Source of the DNA: Whitmania pigra
Taxonomy: Eukaryota > Annelida > Clitellata > Hirudinida > Haemopidae
Direction of reading: 5' to 3'
Assembly (NCBI GenBank): GCA_021613335.1
Contig: JAJTWR010000003.1
Span: 605,001-669,000 of the forward strand
DNA length: 64,000 nt
Shown here: piece by piece, positions 48,696 through 60,217 of the stretch
Position numbering within the stretch: position 1 is the first letter of the stretch
Layout: each line of letters starts with the position of its first letter
The notes under the pieces: model-generated
The model's database searches: none
Told to the model about the DNA's origin: nothing
The model's input: the letters and a program-made list of their open reading frames with translations, nothing else
Translations under genes and position numbers: made by a program

Positions 48696-51289
48696 ATGAT
48701 TCAAGCTTTTTCTCTTATCATACTAATAAAAGTTCTCATTTATGTAGCAACGGGTAACGAATTGTGATTTATTCATACGCATTTATTTTACAAATTTAGC
48801 AAAATACAATTTAGGAAATGTCATCACATACTCTTCTGTTGAATTTCATGAACCATCGTGAATTTAGGAACAGAAGAGGAATTTTGTAATTCGGAGGTAT
48901 TTCAACCAAGATGCTCAGGTCAAGATGAAGTTATTGTGATTCTAGAAGCCCATTTCGGTCGCAAACAGATAGGAAGATGCCTGAAAGGTGAACAAACTAT
49001 GGAAGTAATTAATGAAGATGAGCGATTTTTAGGCTGCTACAGTGACGTTAAACATCTCGTAAGTCCCAAATGCTCTGGGAAAACATCTTGCGAAATAAGA
49101 GTGGCAGAATTGCCTCCTCCGTCAACGTGTTTTAACTTTCTACGATCTTATCTCGGAGTTTCGTTCAGATGCATCAGAAGTGAGAAAACTTTCGTTCATA
49201 TCTACTTAAAGCACATTTTTTATTGAAGGAAATAATTATCATAATAAAAAATATTAAAGTAATATTCAAGCAACTGAATATCATGATTATATTTTATCAT
49301 AACAATATTAATTACGCTGTAGTAATTCAGAACAACCGCCAGTGTTGGATCAACCTGGTTGATTCAGAAGCTCAATATCTACTTATAAAAGAAGGAGCAA
49401 ATAACTGCGGATCAACTGGCCATCCGTGGACGGTCGAAGCATTAACGGGGCAAACAATTCAGGGGACTTTGATGGACTTTTCAAGGTCTACCGAAAATGA
49501 CCAAGAACAACATTTAAATCAGAGACAATGTCTTATTAAGATTGGTCACATTTATGATAGAATTTCAAACACCAACTTTACCCTATGCACTCCACGTGGC
49601 CACAATTCCAGTTTACTGTTCAGTTATCAATCTAAATCGAACTCTCTTGAAATTGGTTTTGAGTCTTCTGTGAAAAGAGATTCTCATGGATTTTATGTTA
49701 TTAAGCTGCAAGGTTAGGCGATTCTACCCTTAAAAATATAATTTCACAGCGGCTGTATCCATTCATCTTATGTTTTGTGAATTGTCAGACTGGATTTATA
49801 ACATTAAATAATGCAAACATATTAACGTAGCCACAGGATGTTCGGATCTGATTCCTCCAGCTGATGCCTGGTTGAAAAGAACTGAGAACGAGGCCACCAT
49901 CGGATGTTATTCCACTCGACTGAGATGGCAACTCAAATGTCTTGGACAACGTTGGATCGGCGTCATTGGAAACTGCAGCTACGGTATAACAGTAAATAAT
50001 TTAAAAAAATAAATAATAACTTTTGTGCGTTGAGAATTTAAGTTTTAATCAGTTTTCTAATTTAGAAAGTATGGCTCGATTTTAGAACAAGAGCTAATTG
50101 AATACCGTGGGAGTGAAGAAAAAGTGGCACCTAAAAGCAAGGCTGACCAAAGTAATTTTTGATGATATTTGTGATGCATTATTATGTAGAACAGGGGTAC
50201 TCAAACTGCGGACCGCGGTCCGGATTGTGGACCACCGATAGCTTTTAAGTGGACCTCCAATTATTTCCAAAAAAATAAATTTTAAAACTTAAAAAATTTA
50301 AATTGGACAATGGAAGCTGAAAATTCATTAGGCATTAACAGATCATCACTTCAGCGGGAAACTATTGATATGCAGAGCGATGATGCCCTAAAAATGAAAT
50401 TTGAAGAAGTTACTATTGCTGAATTCTGGTCTAAGTTTGTAATTGAGGGTCAATACCCTTGCTCCAAGAAATTGGCATTATCAGTTCTGACAATATTTGG
50501 ATCAACTTACACCTGCGAATCATCATTTTCAACTATAAACATTATCAAGTCTAAAAATCGAAGTCAATTAACTGATGTACATCTCGTTTGAGAATTGCAA
50601 TTACTAGCTATTTTCCAAATATCATAGAAGTCATGAAGGACAAGCAGTTCCATGCATCACACTAATTAAAATGTCTGACAGCATTTTAATATTTTAATAT
50701 TAATTCATTACTTTTTACTTCACCCCCCTCCCCCCGGTCCGCATGACTTTGACCCTTGTGGACCGCCACCTATCTGAAAATTACGTAATGTGGACCACGG
50801 CCAAAAAAGTTTGAGTACCCATGATGTAGAACAAAGTTTAATGTTTCACAATTTATCATAATATTTAATATAATTAAATCATTTGTTAAATTAAATTTAC
50901 AGCTGTGGCTATAATAACTATTGGAATGTGCGGTGTAGTGGCTTCATTTTTAATTGCATGCATCGGTATCATTTGCATAAAAAAGTAAGTTAAGTTTTCA
51001 AAGCCAAAAAATTGCAATTTTTATTGTTAACTTTAAACAATTTTTGTCATTCAGATATCATACCATTTCCAAGACGAAGTCAGTGCATTTGAAAATGGGA
51101 AACTCTGCTTATAATAATGGCACTCTGCCCATTCTAGCAAATAAAGCATCGAATAACGCCGTCAAAGATAATTTTCAGGAAGGCTGCCAGATAAATGGAA
51201 CAATTTTTCCAAATGATTACCATCAACAATATTATGAATTGGATCAGGCATTTATTAGTAAAGTCTCAGATGGACAAAATGATCTTTAA
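48696..51289 (+). CDS. SUEL-CUB-CCP receptor, copy 17 (hAT element in intron 5)
   Basis: Predicted 431 residues. Exons: 48696-48753 (signal peptide MIQAFSLIILIKVLIYVAT), 48868-49179 (SUEL), 49323-49712 (CUB-like), 49831-49983 (CCP), 50086-50151 (linker), 50903-50984 (TM), 51055-51289 (tail). SUEL and CUB exons, and the introns between them, are nearly identical to copy 18, whereas the linker, TM, tail and intron 5 match copy 16. Intron 5 is enlarged by a 632-bp transposon that leaves splice sites untouched. The linker begins with Glu-Gln where copy 16 has Gly-His. The tail has AYNNGTLPIL and QQYYELDQAFI. Confidence 0.88.
50192..50823 (+). mobile_element. hAT-family DNA transposon, internally deleted, with 8-bp TSD
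   Basis: The ends are 16-bp terminal inverted repeats: CAGGGGTACTCAAACT at 50192-50207 and its complement, with one mismatch, at 50808-50823. They are flanked by the perfect 8-bp duplication ATGTAGAA (50184-50191 and 50824-50831). An 8-bp TSD and CAGNGG-type ends are diagnostic of hAT elements. Subterminal parts also pair (GCGGACCGCGGTCC on the left, GGACCGCCAC on the right). At 632 bp it is too short to be autonomous. Copy 16 carries the empty site in the same intron, so insertion followed duplication. Confidence 0.93.
50310..50591 (+). pseudogene. hAT transposase C-terminal dimerisation-domain fragment
   Basis: A 93-codon open fragment inside the hAT element. The segment EFWSKFVIEGQYPCSKKLAL followed by TIFGSTYTCESSFSTINIIK and RSQLTDVHL matches the hAT C-terminal dimerisation region (YP-LxxLAxxxLxIxxSTxxCExxFSxM). 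The BED zinc finger and the RNase-H-like catalytic part are absent, so it cannot encode an active transposase. Confidence 0.85.
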
Positions 51290-51439
51290 ACATACTTTGA
51301 GACTTTTAAAATAACTCTAACTGACATTCATATTGGATGAAAAACAATAATGTACAAATTTTATACTGTCGCGGATTTTAGTTTAATTCGTTTATACTAG
51401 TTTAATCTATGTTATTGTATACGGATTTTAATTACTTCA

Positions 51440-51455
51440 TTTTGAGTCAACCCCC
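51440..51455 (+). promoter_or_regulatory. Array promoter box, copy 18
   Basis: TTTTGAGTCAACCCCC, then GCATAAATAG near 51488. ATG at 51532. Confidence 0.75.
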
Positions 51456-51531
51456 AAATAAATCACTTGTGTATTACTGCTTTTATCGCATAAATAGTTC
51501 TCTGTTACAATGCAGGTTTTAGCTCTTCAAA

Positions 51532-53443
51532 ATGTTTACAGCTGTTCAATTTTTGATAGGAATTTACTTTAACATAGCAGCAGGTTACCATAATTTCATA
51601 TTTTTTAAAGAAATTTACAGCAACCTTAAAGTATAATATATTTAAGAAATATTGTTGCGTTTCATGTGTTACATGCAATCAAAATTCATCGTAAATATAG
51701 GAACTGAAGAGGAATTTTGTATATCGGAAATTTTTCAACCAAGATGCTCAGGTCCAGATGAAGTAATTTTGATTCTAGAAGCCCATTTCGGTCGCAAGCA
51801 GATAGGAAGATGCCTTAAAGATGAACAAGCTATGGAAGCAATTAATGAAGATAAGCGATTTTTAGGCTGCCACAGTGACGTCAAACACCTCGTAAGTCCT
51901 AAATGCTCTGGGAAAATATCTTGCGAAATAAGAGTGGCAGAATTACCTCCTCCGTCAACGTGTTTTAACTTCCTACGATCTTATCTCGGAGTTTCGTTCA
52001 GATGCATTAGAAGTGAGAAAACTTTTATTCATATCTACTTAAAGCAGATTTTTTTATTGAAGGACATAATTATCATAATAAAAAGTATTAAAGTAATATT
52101 CAAACAACTGAATATCATGATTATATTTTATCACAACAATATTAATTACACTGTAGTAATTCAGAACAACCGTCAGTGTTTGATCAACCTGGTTGATTCA
52201 GAAGCTCAATATCTACTTGTCAAAGAAGGAGCAAATAACTGCGGATCAACTGGCCATCCGTGGACGGTCGAAGCGTTAACAGGGCAAACAATTCAGGGGA
52301 CTTTAATAGACTTTTCAAGGTCTACCGAAAATGACCAAGAACAACGTTTAAATCAGAGACAATGTTTGATTAAGATTGGTCACATTTATGATAGAATTTC
52401 AAACACCAACTTTACCCTATGCACTCCACGTGGCCACAATTCCAGTTTACTGTTCAGTTATCAATCTAAATCGAACTCTCTTGAAATTGGTTTTGAGTCT
52501 TCTGTGAAAAGAGATTCTCATGGATTTTATATCATTAAACTGCAAGGTTAGGCGATTCCACCCTTAAAAACATTCTTTTACAGCGATTGTATCCATTTAT
52601 CTTATGTTTTGTGAATTGTCAGACTGGATTTATAACATTAAATAATGCAAACATATTAACATAGCCACAGGATGTTCGGATCTGATTCCTCCTGCTGATG
52701 CCTGGTTGAAGAGAACTGAGAACGAGGCCACCATCGGATGTTATTCCACTCGACTGAGATGGCAACTCAAATGTCTTGGACAACGTTGGATCGGCGTCAT
52801 TGGAAACTGCAGCTACGGTAAATTATTACCCCATGTAGTCAAGATAGTTTAAGTTTTTGAAAGTAATTTAATACTTTTTAGGACACAAGCCAATTGATTA
52901 TCAAGAAACTGAAGACAAGATAGTAGCGAAGGGCAAGGATGATCAAAGTATTACTAATTATTAATTATAACTACTAACTTAACACCTAAGCATTTAAAAT
53001 TTAGCATATCACTAGGCTGTTGATTAACGTTAGTATTTCTAAATTTATTTTACAGCCGTGGCGATAATAACCATCGGAATGTGCGGCATTGTGGCTTCCT
53101 TTTTAATTGCTTGCATTGGTTTGATTTGTATTAAAAAGTAAGCTCCATTTTTTACCTGTGCATCTGTAAGAATTTTCAATAAGTTTAAATATTTATTTCC
53201 AGATACCACGCAATTTCTAGGGCAAAGTCAGTGCATTTGAAGATTGGGCGTTCTGTTTACAATAATGGGACTCTGCCTATTCTCGCAAATAAAGTTACGA
53301 ATCATGAAACTAAGGACAATGTTCTGGAAAACTGCCAAGATTGCCGTGTGAACGGATCAATTTTGCCAAACGAATATCAACAGTATTATGAGTTGGACCA
53401 AGCATTCATTACAAAAGGCTCTGATGGCCAAAGCGATGAATAA
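51532..53443 (+). CDS. SUEL-CUB-CCP receptor, copy 18
   Basis: Predicted 431 residues. Exons: 51532-51583 (signal peptide MFTAVQFLIGIYFNIAA), 51701-52012 (SUEL), 52157-52546 (CUB-like), 52665-52817 (CCP), 52882-52947 (linker), 53056-53137 (TM), 53203-53443 (tail). An earlier ATG at 51510 hits a stop. Intron 2 is 144 bp, divisible by three, and free of stops, so the frame runs open from 51652 to 52551; retention would insert 48 hydrophobic residues between SUEL and CUB. Splicing is preferred because copy 17 keeps the same sites with a 143-bp intron. The LGCY block has changed to LGCH. The tail has VYNNGTLPIL and QQYYELDQAFI. Confidence 0.88.
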
Positions 53444-53669
53444 CTTTTGCCATATTTGATAATTGTAACTTTTTTAACAAGACGGTAATTAATCTTGACA
53501 TTTGAATAACTGATAACTATTGCAACCCCATTGCCCTATAAATTCAAACCAATTTCGATCCTAATCTTCACGTCACAACAAGATTTTTTTATTAATTTTT
53601 GTTAATAGAAATTTTTGTTAACATGAATCCATTATTTTGGCGTTTCATTAAATGTGCTGTTTTACTTAG

Positions 53670-53685
53670 TTTTGAGACGATCCCT
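53670..53685 (+). promoter_or_regulatory. Array promoter box, copy 19, with TATA box
   Basis: TTTTGAGACGATCCCT, then TATATAAA at 53726-53733. The copy itself is a pseudogene, but the promoter looks intact. Confidence 0.75.
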
Positions 53686-53761
53686 CGAGGGCCAATGTAT
53701 CACTGCGACTACATATACGTAAATATATATAAACACCCAACTACAGAAGTTGCAATGGAAA

Positions 53762-55936
53762 ATGATAAACTCTATACTTTTGTCTTGCATTTTGTGTGTT
53801 AATCTGAGTTGGATTGTAATATCTAGAGGTAGTATTCACATTAAAGATTTTTTTTGATGTTGCGATCATAACGAGCTGCCCCTCTTTCTAAATAGAACTT
53901 CAAAATGAGGAATACTGTAACTCAGAAGTCTTCACACCGTCTTGCAACAACGGTGAAATAATTGTAATTCTTGAGGCTCATTTTGGTAGGAAACAAATTG
54001 GAAGGTGTCTTCAAGATGATGAAGGTTTGACTGAAGCAAATCTTAAAGATGAAAGATATATAGGATGTTATAATGACATGAAAGCTAATCTTGCTTCAAA
54101 GTGCTCTGGTAAAATTAGCTGCGAAGTTAGAGTTGCTGAGCTTTCTTCTCCAAAGTCTTGTTACAACTACTTAAAGTCGTTTACAGATGCATTAAAAGTG
54201 AGCATTTTGACTAGTTTTTGTAAGATTTGTTGAGTTTGTCATAACTAATGTCTGATGATGGAATAAATACAAAGTTGTATCAGAAGGTTAATGTAGTTTA
54301 TTTAAACTAAATAAACATCTAAGAAACGACTAAGAAACTACGTAATAACTCGACTCGACGAACTACACGACAACGGCAATCAAAACAGTTTAGAACTAGC
54401 TAAGCGTCCCCAGACAACAAAACATAGATACATATATCATATTAAATCACACATAGTTTAAACTCAACAAGATTCGTTGTTTTTATTCTTGCAATATTAA
54501 AAAAATTTGCTAAAACAGAATATCATGTCAAACATTATTTAACCGTTTAAAATAATCAATAATCGTTAATTAATAATAGTACCAAAAATTATAGTTATAA
54601 AAGCAAATCTGACAATATGACATTAAAAAGAAGTAAGGGAATATTAATTTAAACATTTAACTTAGTGGCCCAAAGCGACAAAAACTGTTTCATCAGTCTG
54701 AATGGCGATCATCCTCAATATCTACCTCTTGGATTGCTGGCTTTAAAATCTGATTGTGGATCTCATTTTAAACCGTGGATCGCGGAAACTTTAAAAGGGC
54801 AAAAGATTTTGGCAGTCCTTGAAGATTTTTCAATTCCAGAAAGAAATAGAACAATTCAGAAAACAAATTGGTACCAACTAAGCAATTGCAATGACAAATT
54901 TGGGTTTATTGCAGAGAGAACCGAAAACAGAAACATTACCATTTGTATGAATAAAGGAAATAGCCATTCTCAATTATTTAAATTTCTTTCAACTTCAAAT
55001 ATCATTGATGTCGTTACTAGCAGAGATGCTAAGGATAGAATACTGGCTCTCAAGTTAGAAGGTGCAATTTATACACACAATATATATAGAACAATTGGAG
55101 ATCTGGGAAATTATTAAATTAAATTATGTTAATTTATATTAGTCATGGGATGTTCGGATCTGATTCCTCCAGCTGATGCCTGGTTGAAGAGAACTGAGAA
55201 CGAGGCCACCATCGGATGTTATTCCACTCGACTCAGATGGCAACTGAAATGTCTTGGACAACGTTGGATCGGCGTCATTGGAAACTGCAGCTACGGTAAA
55301 ACAAGTTGCTCTGACCAGTAATTAAGAATTGATAACCATTTATAAACCTATTACTTCGAGCAGGTACCAAGCAGGTTCATTCCTTTGAATCAGAAAGCAA
55401 AGTCCCGCAAGAAAAAAACAGCCACAGTTTGTCTACAAAATTATTTGTTTCTCAACATAATTTTCTAGAATAGCCTTTAATATTGGTCAGTCAAATAATC
55501 ATAAATACCCTTTCTTTAAAAATATAACAATTGAAATTGTTCAATATTATCAAAGCTGTTGCTCTCATCACTATTGGAATGAGTGGAGTTGTACTTTCAC
55601 TTTTAATTGCTTGTGTTGGACTGATCTGCATAAAAAAGTGAGTTGGATACTGTTTTTTTTTATAACCGTAGATCATATTTTTATTTAAATATAGTAAAAA
55701 ATGATACGTTTTTATTTAAAACCAGGTGGCACGTGGTCGGTAAGTCTAAAGAGTTGACTTTAAAAATGGAAAATTCGACAGGTTACAACAATGGTACCGT
55801 AGCACAACATCTGGAAAGAAATACGCTCCTGAAAACAGGTGCTCAGCCATTTCCAAAAAGTGAAATCAGTGTTTCAAAGAATTTTCAGCAATATTATGAA
55901 TTGGAACAAACTTACGACATTAAAAACTCTGTTTGA
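53762..55936 (+). pseudogene. SUEL-CUB-CCP receptor, copy 19, frameshifted
   Basis: Exons: 53762-53828 (signal peptide MINSILLSCILCVNLSW), 53896-54197 (SUEL), 54666-55061 (CUB-like), 55143-55295 (CCP), 55364-55426 (linker), 55556-55637 (TM), 55726-55936 (tail). The SUEL exon is 302 bp where the closest copy (20) has 315: 13 bases are missing near 54180, deleting the last beta strand and shifting the frame. If exon 2 is spliced normally, the next exon is read out of frame and stops within a dozen codons; if read through, translation stops at 54231-54233. Intron 2 is also enlarged to 468 bp. All later exons are intact and phase-consistent, so the inactivation is recent. The tail ends QQYYELEQTYD, and the residue before the TM-proximal basic stretch is Trp where others have Tyr. 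Confidence 0.85.
54235..54480. other. Extra sequence in intron 2 of copy 19, possible insertion
   Basis: Intron 2 is 468 bp here but 78 bp in copy 20 and 143-148 bp in copies 16-18. The block includes a stretch with several CGAC/CGAA words (about 54345-54415), richer in G+C than the introns around it. I could not find terminal repeats or a target-site duplication. It may be a decayed transposon or LTR fragment. Confidence 0.35.
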
Positions 55937-56095
55937 ACTTTTATTAAATTTGGGCAAGAATTAGTAAAAGTTTGTCTTCAAAATCTTAACGGGTAATTAT
56001 CATTTTATAAAGAAAATACAAATTACAAAAAATGACAATTAAAGCTAGTATCCCACGTATCACGTGCTTATTTAATAAATGTAAGATTATTCACT

Positions 56096-56111
56096 TTTTG
56101 AGTCAGTCCCT
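56096..56111 (+). promoter_or_regulatory. Array promoter box, copy 20 (diverged)
   Basis: TTTTGAGTCAGTCCCT, then GTGCGATCTTCG and TATTTAAG near 56144. ATG at 56189. Confidence 0.68.
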
Positions 56112-56188
56112 ACAAGGATCATTACGTATTCGTGCGATCTTCGTATTTAAGTAGAATAAAGTTTTGAAAATAAAGTCTATCCGCCCTT

Positions 56189-57943
56189 ATGGAAAACGTT
56201 ATAGTATTTATTGCAATTACTTTGCTTAGTAAAGCTATCACAGGTATGGCAATACTGTTGTAAATCTACAAAAATATAATCAGCTTAAAAGTTATCAATA
56301 TTTAGGATATCGAGAAGAAGAATTTTGCATTTCTGAAATTTTCAAACCACTTTGTCATCAAGAGGAGATAATAGTAATTTCTGAGGCTCATTTCGGCAGA
56401 CCAAAAATAGGGAGATGTTTGAAGGACGAAGAAGGACTAAATGATGCCAACCTTAAAGATGGAAGACACATAGGTTGCTATGATGATGTCAAATCTTTCT
56501 TGGCATCAAAGTGTTCAGGAAAGTCCAATTGTGAAGTACGGATTGCCGAACTGACAGCCCCGAAATCATGTTACAACTATTTAAAATCTTATCTTACAGT
56601 TACTTACAGATGCATTAAAGGTTTGGTTTTTCAATTTTTTAATTCTGCTTAAATAATGTAAATAAAAAACTAAAATTGATTCGTGTTACTCGTCCTAGTG
56701 GCACTGAATTATCAAGGCTGCAAGATCAAACTCATAGGGTCAACTTCTCAATATTTACCCCTTGGAAAATTGTCACAAACATCCAATTGTGGTCGAGACG
56801 GTAATCCTTGGATAGTTGAAACACTGAAGGGTCAACAAATTCTGGCCAGCCTCGATGACTTTTTAGTCGTAAAAGAAAGCATTGGAAATAAATCGTCTAA
56901 ATTAACGAACAATTGCAAAGTTAAGTTGGGCCACTTAGCAGAAACTGCAAACATCAATATATCCATTTGCTTTTTTGGGGAAAATAACCCCGCAGAAAGA
57001 TTCACGTACTTATCCCAGGCAAATTCAGTGGAAATCACTCGAACTGACAAAGAATTTCATTTTATTGTCGCTCTCACGTTGGAAGGTAATAACATTTATT
57101 ATAAAGGATGATTAAATCAATAGATCATTGTTAATAAAACGCAAGCCACAGGATGTTCTGATCTGATTCCTCCAGCTGATGCCTGGTTGAAGAGAACTGA
57201 GAACGAGGCCACCATCGGATGTTATTCCACTCGACTCAGATGGCAACTCAAATGTCTTGGACAACGTTGGATCGGCGTCATTGGCAACTGTAGCTATGGT
57301 ATAATCTAACTGAGTAATTGTAATATTGATGCATTATTATTGCATTAGACATGCACTGGAATATACATTGTTTATTTAATATTTAAAAGGTCAAAAAGCT
57401 GAAGGTGTCCAAATAGAAAACGTTTCTGCTTCTAAATCGTCGGAGGATGACAATCAAAGTAATATTTAGTAGATAAAATAATATATTCATTAAAGGTTAT
57501 TGATAAATAATACATCGTAATCGTAATAATTGTAGTGATTGCAATTGCTATCATTGCTATGTGTGGTCTGGTCGTTTCAGCACTAATAGCTTGCGTCGGC
57601 ATGGTTTTAGTGAAAAGGTCAGTATTCTTTACTATAAATCTGGTCGTATTGCATTTTTTCTTAACATTTAAAAGTCATTTGTGTCAATTAGTTTAACTCT
57701 ATAGTCTTAGAGAATAGCACAAAACTAAAGTTGTTTTATTTGCTCCGAAGGTATCACTCTCTGAAGAAAGCTGGATTGATGAAAAGAAGACTGGAAAGCA
57801 AAGATGTTAATGAAATCTGCTCCAATTATAACAATGGAACATTGCCTAATTTATTGAATTACGAGACAAAAATGGATAACGCCAAGTATTACGAATTGGA
57901 CAAAACTATTACTGATGCAAAAATATGGGCTGATGGTGTTTGA
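56189..57943 (+). CDS. SUEL-CUB-CCP receptor, copy 20
   Basis: Predicted 417 residues. Exons: 56189-56243 (signal peptide MENVIVFIAITLLSKAIT), 56306-56620 (SUEL, HFGRPKIGRC), 56699-57085 (CUB-like), 57146-57298 (CCP), 57390-57458 (linker), 57536-57617 (TM), 57751-57943 (tail). It is the closest intact relative of pseudogene copy 19 and the last copy to carry the homogenised CCP exon. The CUB first Cys lies in YQGCKI rather than RHC. The tail is the shortest of the array, with NYNNGTLPNL and KYYELDKTIT. Confidence 0.88.
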
Positions 57944-58091
57944 ATAATTCAGAAAATTTTATAATCTAGTTTCATTTCTAACCGTAATATAGCCAATAAT
58001 GTTTTATTTTATGCCACAATATATTATCTAGCATGATGTTCGATTTGAAATAAAATTATGAAAACCTCTTGAAAGCGTGATTTATCTCAAG

Positions 58092-58105
58092 TTGAGACAA
58101 CCCCT
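58092..58105 (+). promoter_or_regulatory. Array promoter box, copy 21, with TATA box
   Basis: TTGAGACAACCCCT, then ATGCGCTTCCAT and TATAAAT at 58157-58163. ATG at 58213. Confidence 0.75.
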
Positions 58106-58212
58106 GTATGGGCTGGTAATCATATCAGCATATGCGAATTAATGCGCTTCCATCGGTATAAATTGCTAACACCAATTGATTCTGAAAATTCATTAAAGAA
58201 TTTTAAGTAGTA

Positions 58213-60217
58213 ATGATGCTTAAATCTCGCATAATATTAGTTTATATACTATGTGCTTATTTAAATCTCATTATGAGGGCTGAAGGAGAGGAATTGGCAG
58301 ATACAGGTTAGTGATTGAGTTTATTGAAGTCATATTATTTACTTCAACGCTAAGTTCAAAGGTTTTATTCAAACAAAGCAGGTAACGAATATTGTCAGTT
58401 CGAAAACTTCAATCCGAAATGTTCCTCAAACGAAGTTGTTGTGATTGAAAAAGCCATGTTTGGTCGTATGAAAAAGGGCAAATGCATAACCGAGGAAGAA
58501 ATAAAGACATCAGGATCGTTTATTCACGACCCGAAATATTTTGGTTGTTCTGCTGATGTTACGAATGTTTTGCATGAACGATGTTCATTCAAGTCGGAGT
58601 GCATTGTCAAGGTTTCAGATTCAGAATTAAAAAAGACGAATCCTTGCTTGATGGGACTTATACTTCATATGGAAGTTGATTTTAAATGTCTTGAAGGTAT
58701 TCATAAATTTTATAATAACTATTAATTGTAAACGATCAAATCAACCTTAACTAATAACAAATTAACTTTTCTGCATTTTTTATATTAAAATTTAGATTTT
58801 TTTTTTAAATCTGGGTGCTCTCATTCGATTTCACAATATTTTAAATTTAATTTTTGTCATCTCTTTAAACGGATCCACCAATTTCAGTGTTTCAAACAGA
58901 CAATTCACACTGTCACCATCAGGTATCTTCAAAACCAAAGTATTTTATGTCAGAAGCTCTTAAAAATAGAAATTGCGGCATCACTAACAGCCCTTGGTTA
59001 TTGGAAGTTCCAAAAGGTCAAAGACTAACAGCGAAAATTGTGCAAAGTCAGAAAGCGGTTTGCAACCAAGTGGATATCATTCTTCAAGATGGATCAGCAA
59101 GAAAGAATTTTTCTCTCTGTGAAAGTAGCTACCAGATGTCAGAAGGACAAAATAGCAATTTGTTCAAATCTTCCAGCAACATCGTGAAAATGATTGTAAC
59201 ACATCTGGATTCTAATTTGGAAAAGTTTTTGATAAAATTTCAAGGTAGTTCGAATTTTGAATGCAACATTACATTAATTGCATATTACATAATACTTGGT
59301 TCAGCTGATGGCTGTCTAGATATTATACCTCCTGAGGATACATGGTTAAAGAGGACCAATGATGACATTGTGATTGGATGTTATTCATCCAAACAAACCT
59401 GGTATCTTCGATGCGAGAATGGACAATGGACAGGCAGCATTGGAAACTGTTCACAATCCCAAAGTATCAAATTTTTAAATTAATTTAAATTTTTATTAAT
59501 GTATAAACATTAAACGATAATATATTAATAATATTTGTTAAATACATCAATATTAGTTCTCTCAAACGGCAAAGAGACAGAATCAGATGTGAAAATGGAG
59601 AGAAATGACGTTATGCCAAGACATCAACAGAGTAAGTTTTAAATACTTTAATTTTCAAGTATTTAACAGGCTTTTTGTATTTTTAGTTTTGGCAATTGTC
59701 AGCATATTCGGCATGGGTGTCGTGGTATGTTCCCTTATCATTTGTGTTGGAGCGGTTTGTGCTCGAAGGTTTGCAGTTTACTTAAATAATTCAAAAACAT
59801 TAGATATATTTGTATCTTTCTTTCGCTTTGCATTTACTAGAAATATGTGAAGTACCAAATTTAATGATGGAAACAACTGAACGTGGCAATGTTAATCATA
59901 GTCAGTAATGATTGGCTTAAATAGTTTCCTTGCATCGAAAATAGACACATTGCTATCAATCAATAATTAATAACATCTCCGTAACGACTTAAATTCTTGA
60001 CAGATATTCGCTGAAAAAGAAAGGTCAATTGAAACTCTCCATCAATGCTTACGAACAGTCGTATAACCACAGGACCTATCAACCAGATTTTCTTGAAAAA
60101 TTCTCGACCAATCAGATTGATCAAACTCTTTCCAGAAATTCCAATCCCGGTCTTCAGACCGAAAACGACAAAACATATTTTGTATTGGAAGAAGATAAAA
60201 ATGCCGCCAATGAATGA
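58213..60217 (+). CDS. SUEL-CUB-CCP receptor, copy 21 (divergent subgroup)
   Basis: Predicted 431 residues. Exons: 58213-58306 (longer signal/leader), 58382-58696 (SUEL, MFGRMKKGKC), 58888-59244 (CUB-like, 357 bp), 59305-59463 (CCP, 159 bp), 59557-59631 (linker, 75 bp), 59687-59768 (TM), 60004-60217 (tail). GRC of the other copies is GKC. The CCP exon is homologous but not homogenised: DGCLDIIPPEDTWLKR against TGCSDLIPPADAWLKR, ending NCSQSQ. The TM ends CVGAVCARR. The tail has SYNHRTYQP and a changed motif, TYFVLEED, in place of QYFELDQ. This branch therefore shares the plan but not the sequence exchange of copies 1-20. Confidence 0.87.

Noticed and set aside
50310..50591. An additional receptor exon in intron 5 of copy 17
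   Set aside because: It lies wholly inside the hAT element bounded by inverted repeats and a target-site duplication, and its sequence is transposase-like.
53599..53802. 67-codon ORF spanning the promoter of copy 19
   Set aside because: It runs through the promoter box and TATA box and stops in the leader exon; the ATG at 53762 in another frame gives a proper signal peptide.
14351..57298. CRISPR-like or satellite repeat interpretation of the 20 identical 153-bp units
   Set aside because: Units are about 2 kb apart, are bounded by splice sites, encode a 4-Cys CCP-like domain in frame, and sit at a fixed position in each gene.
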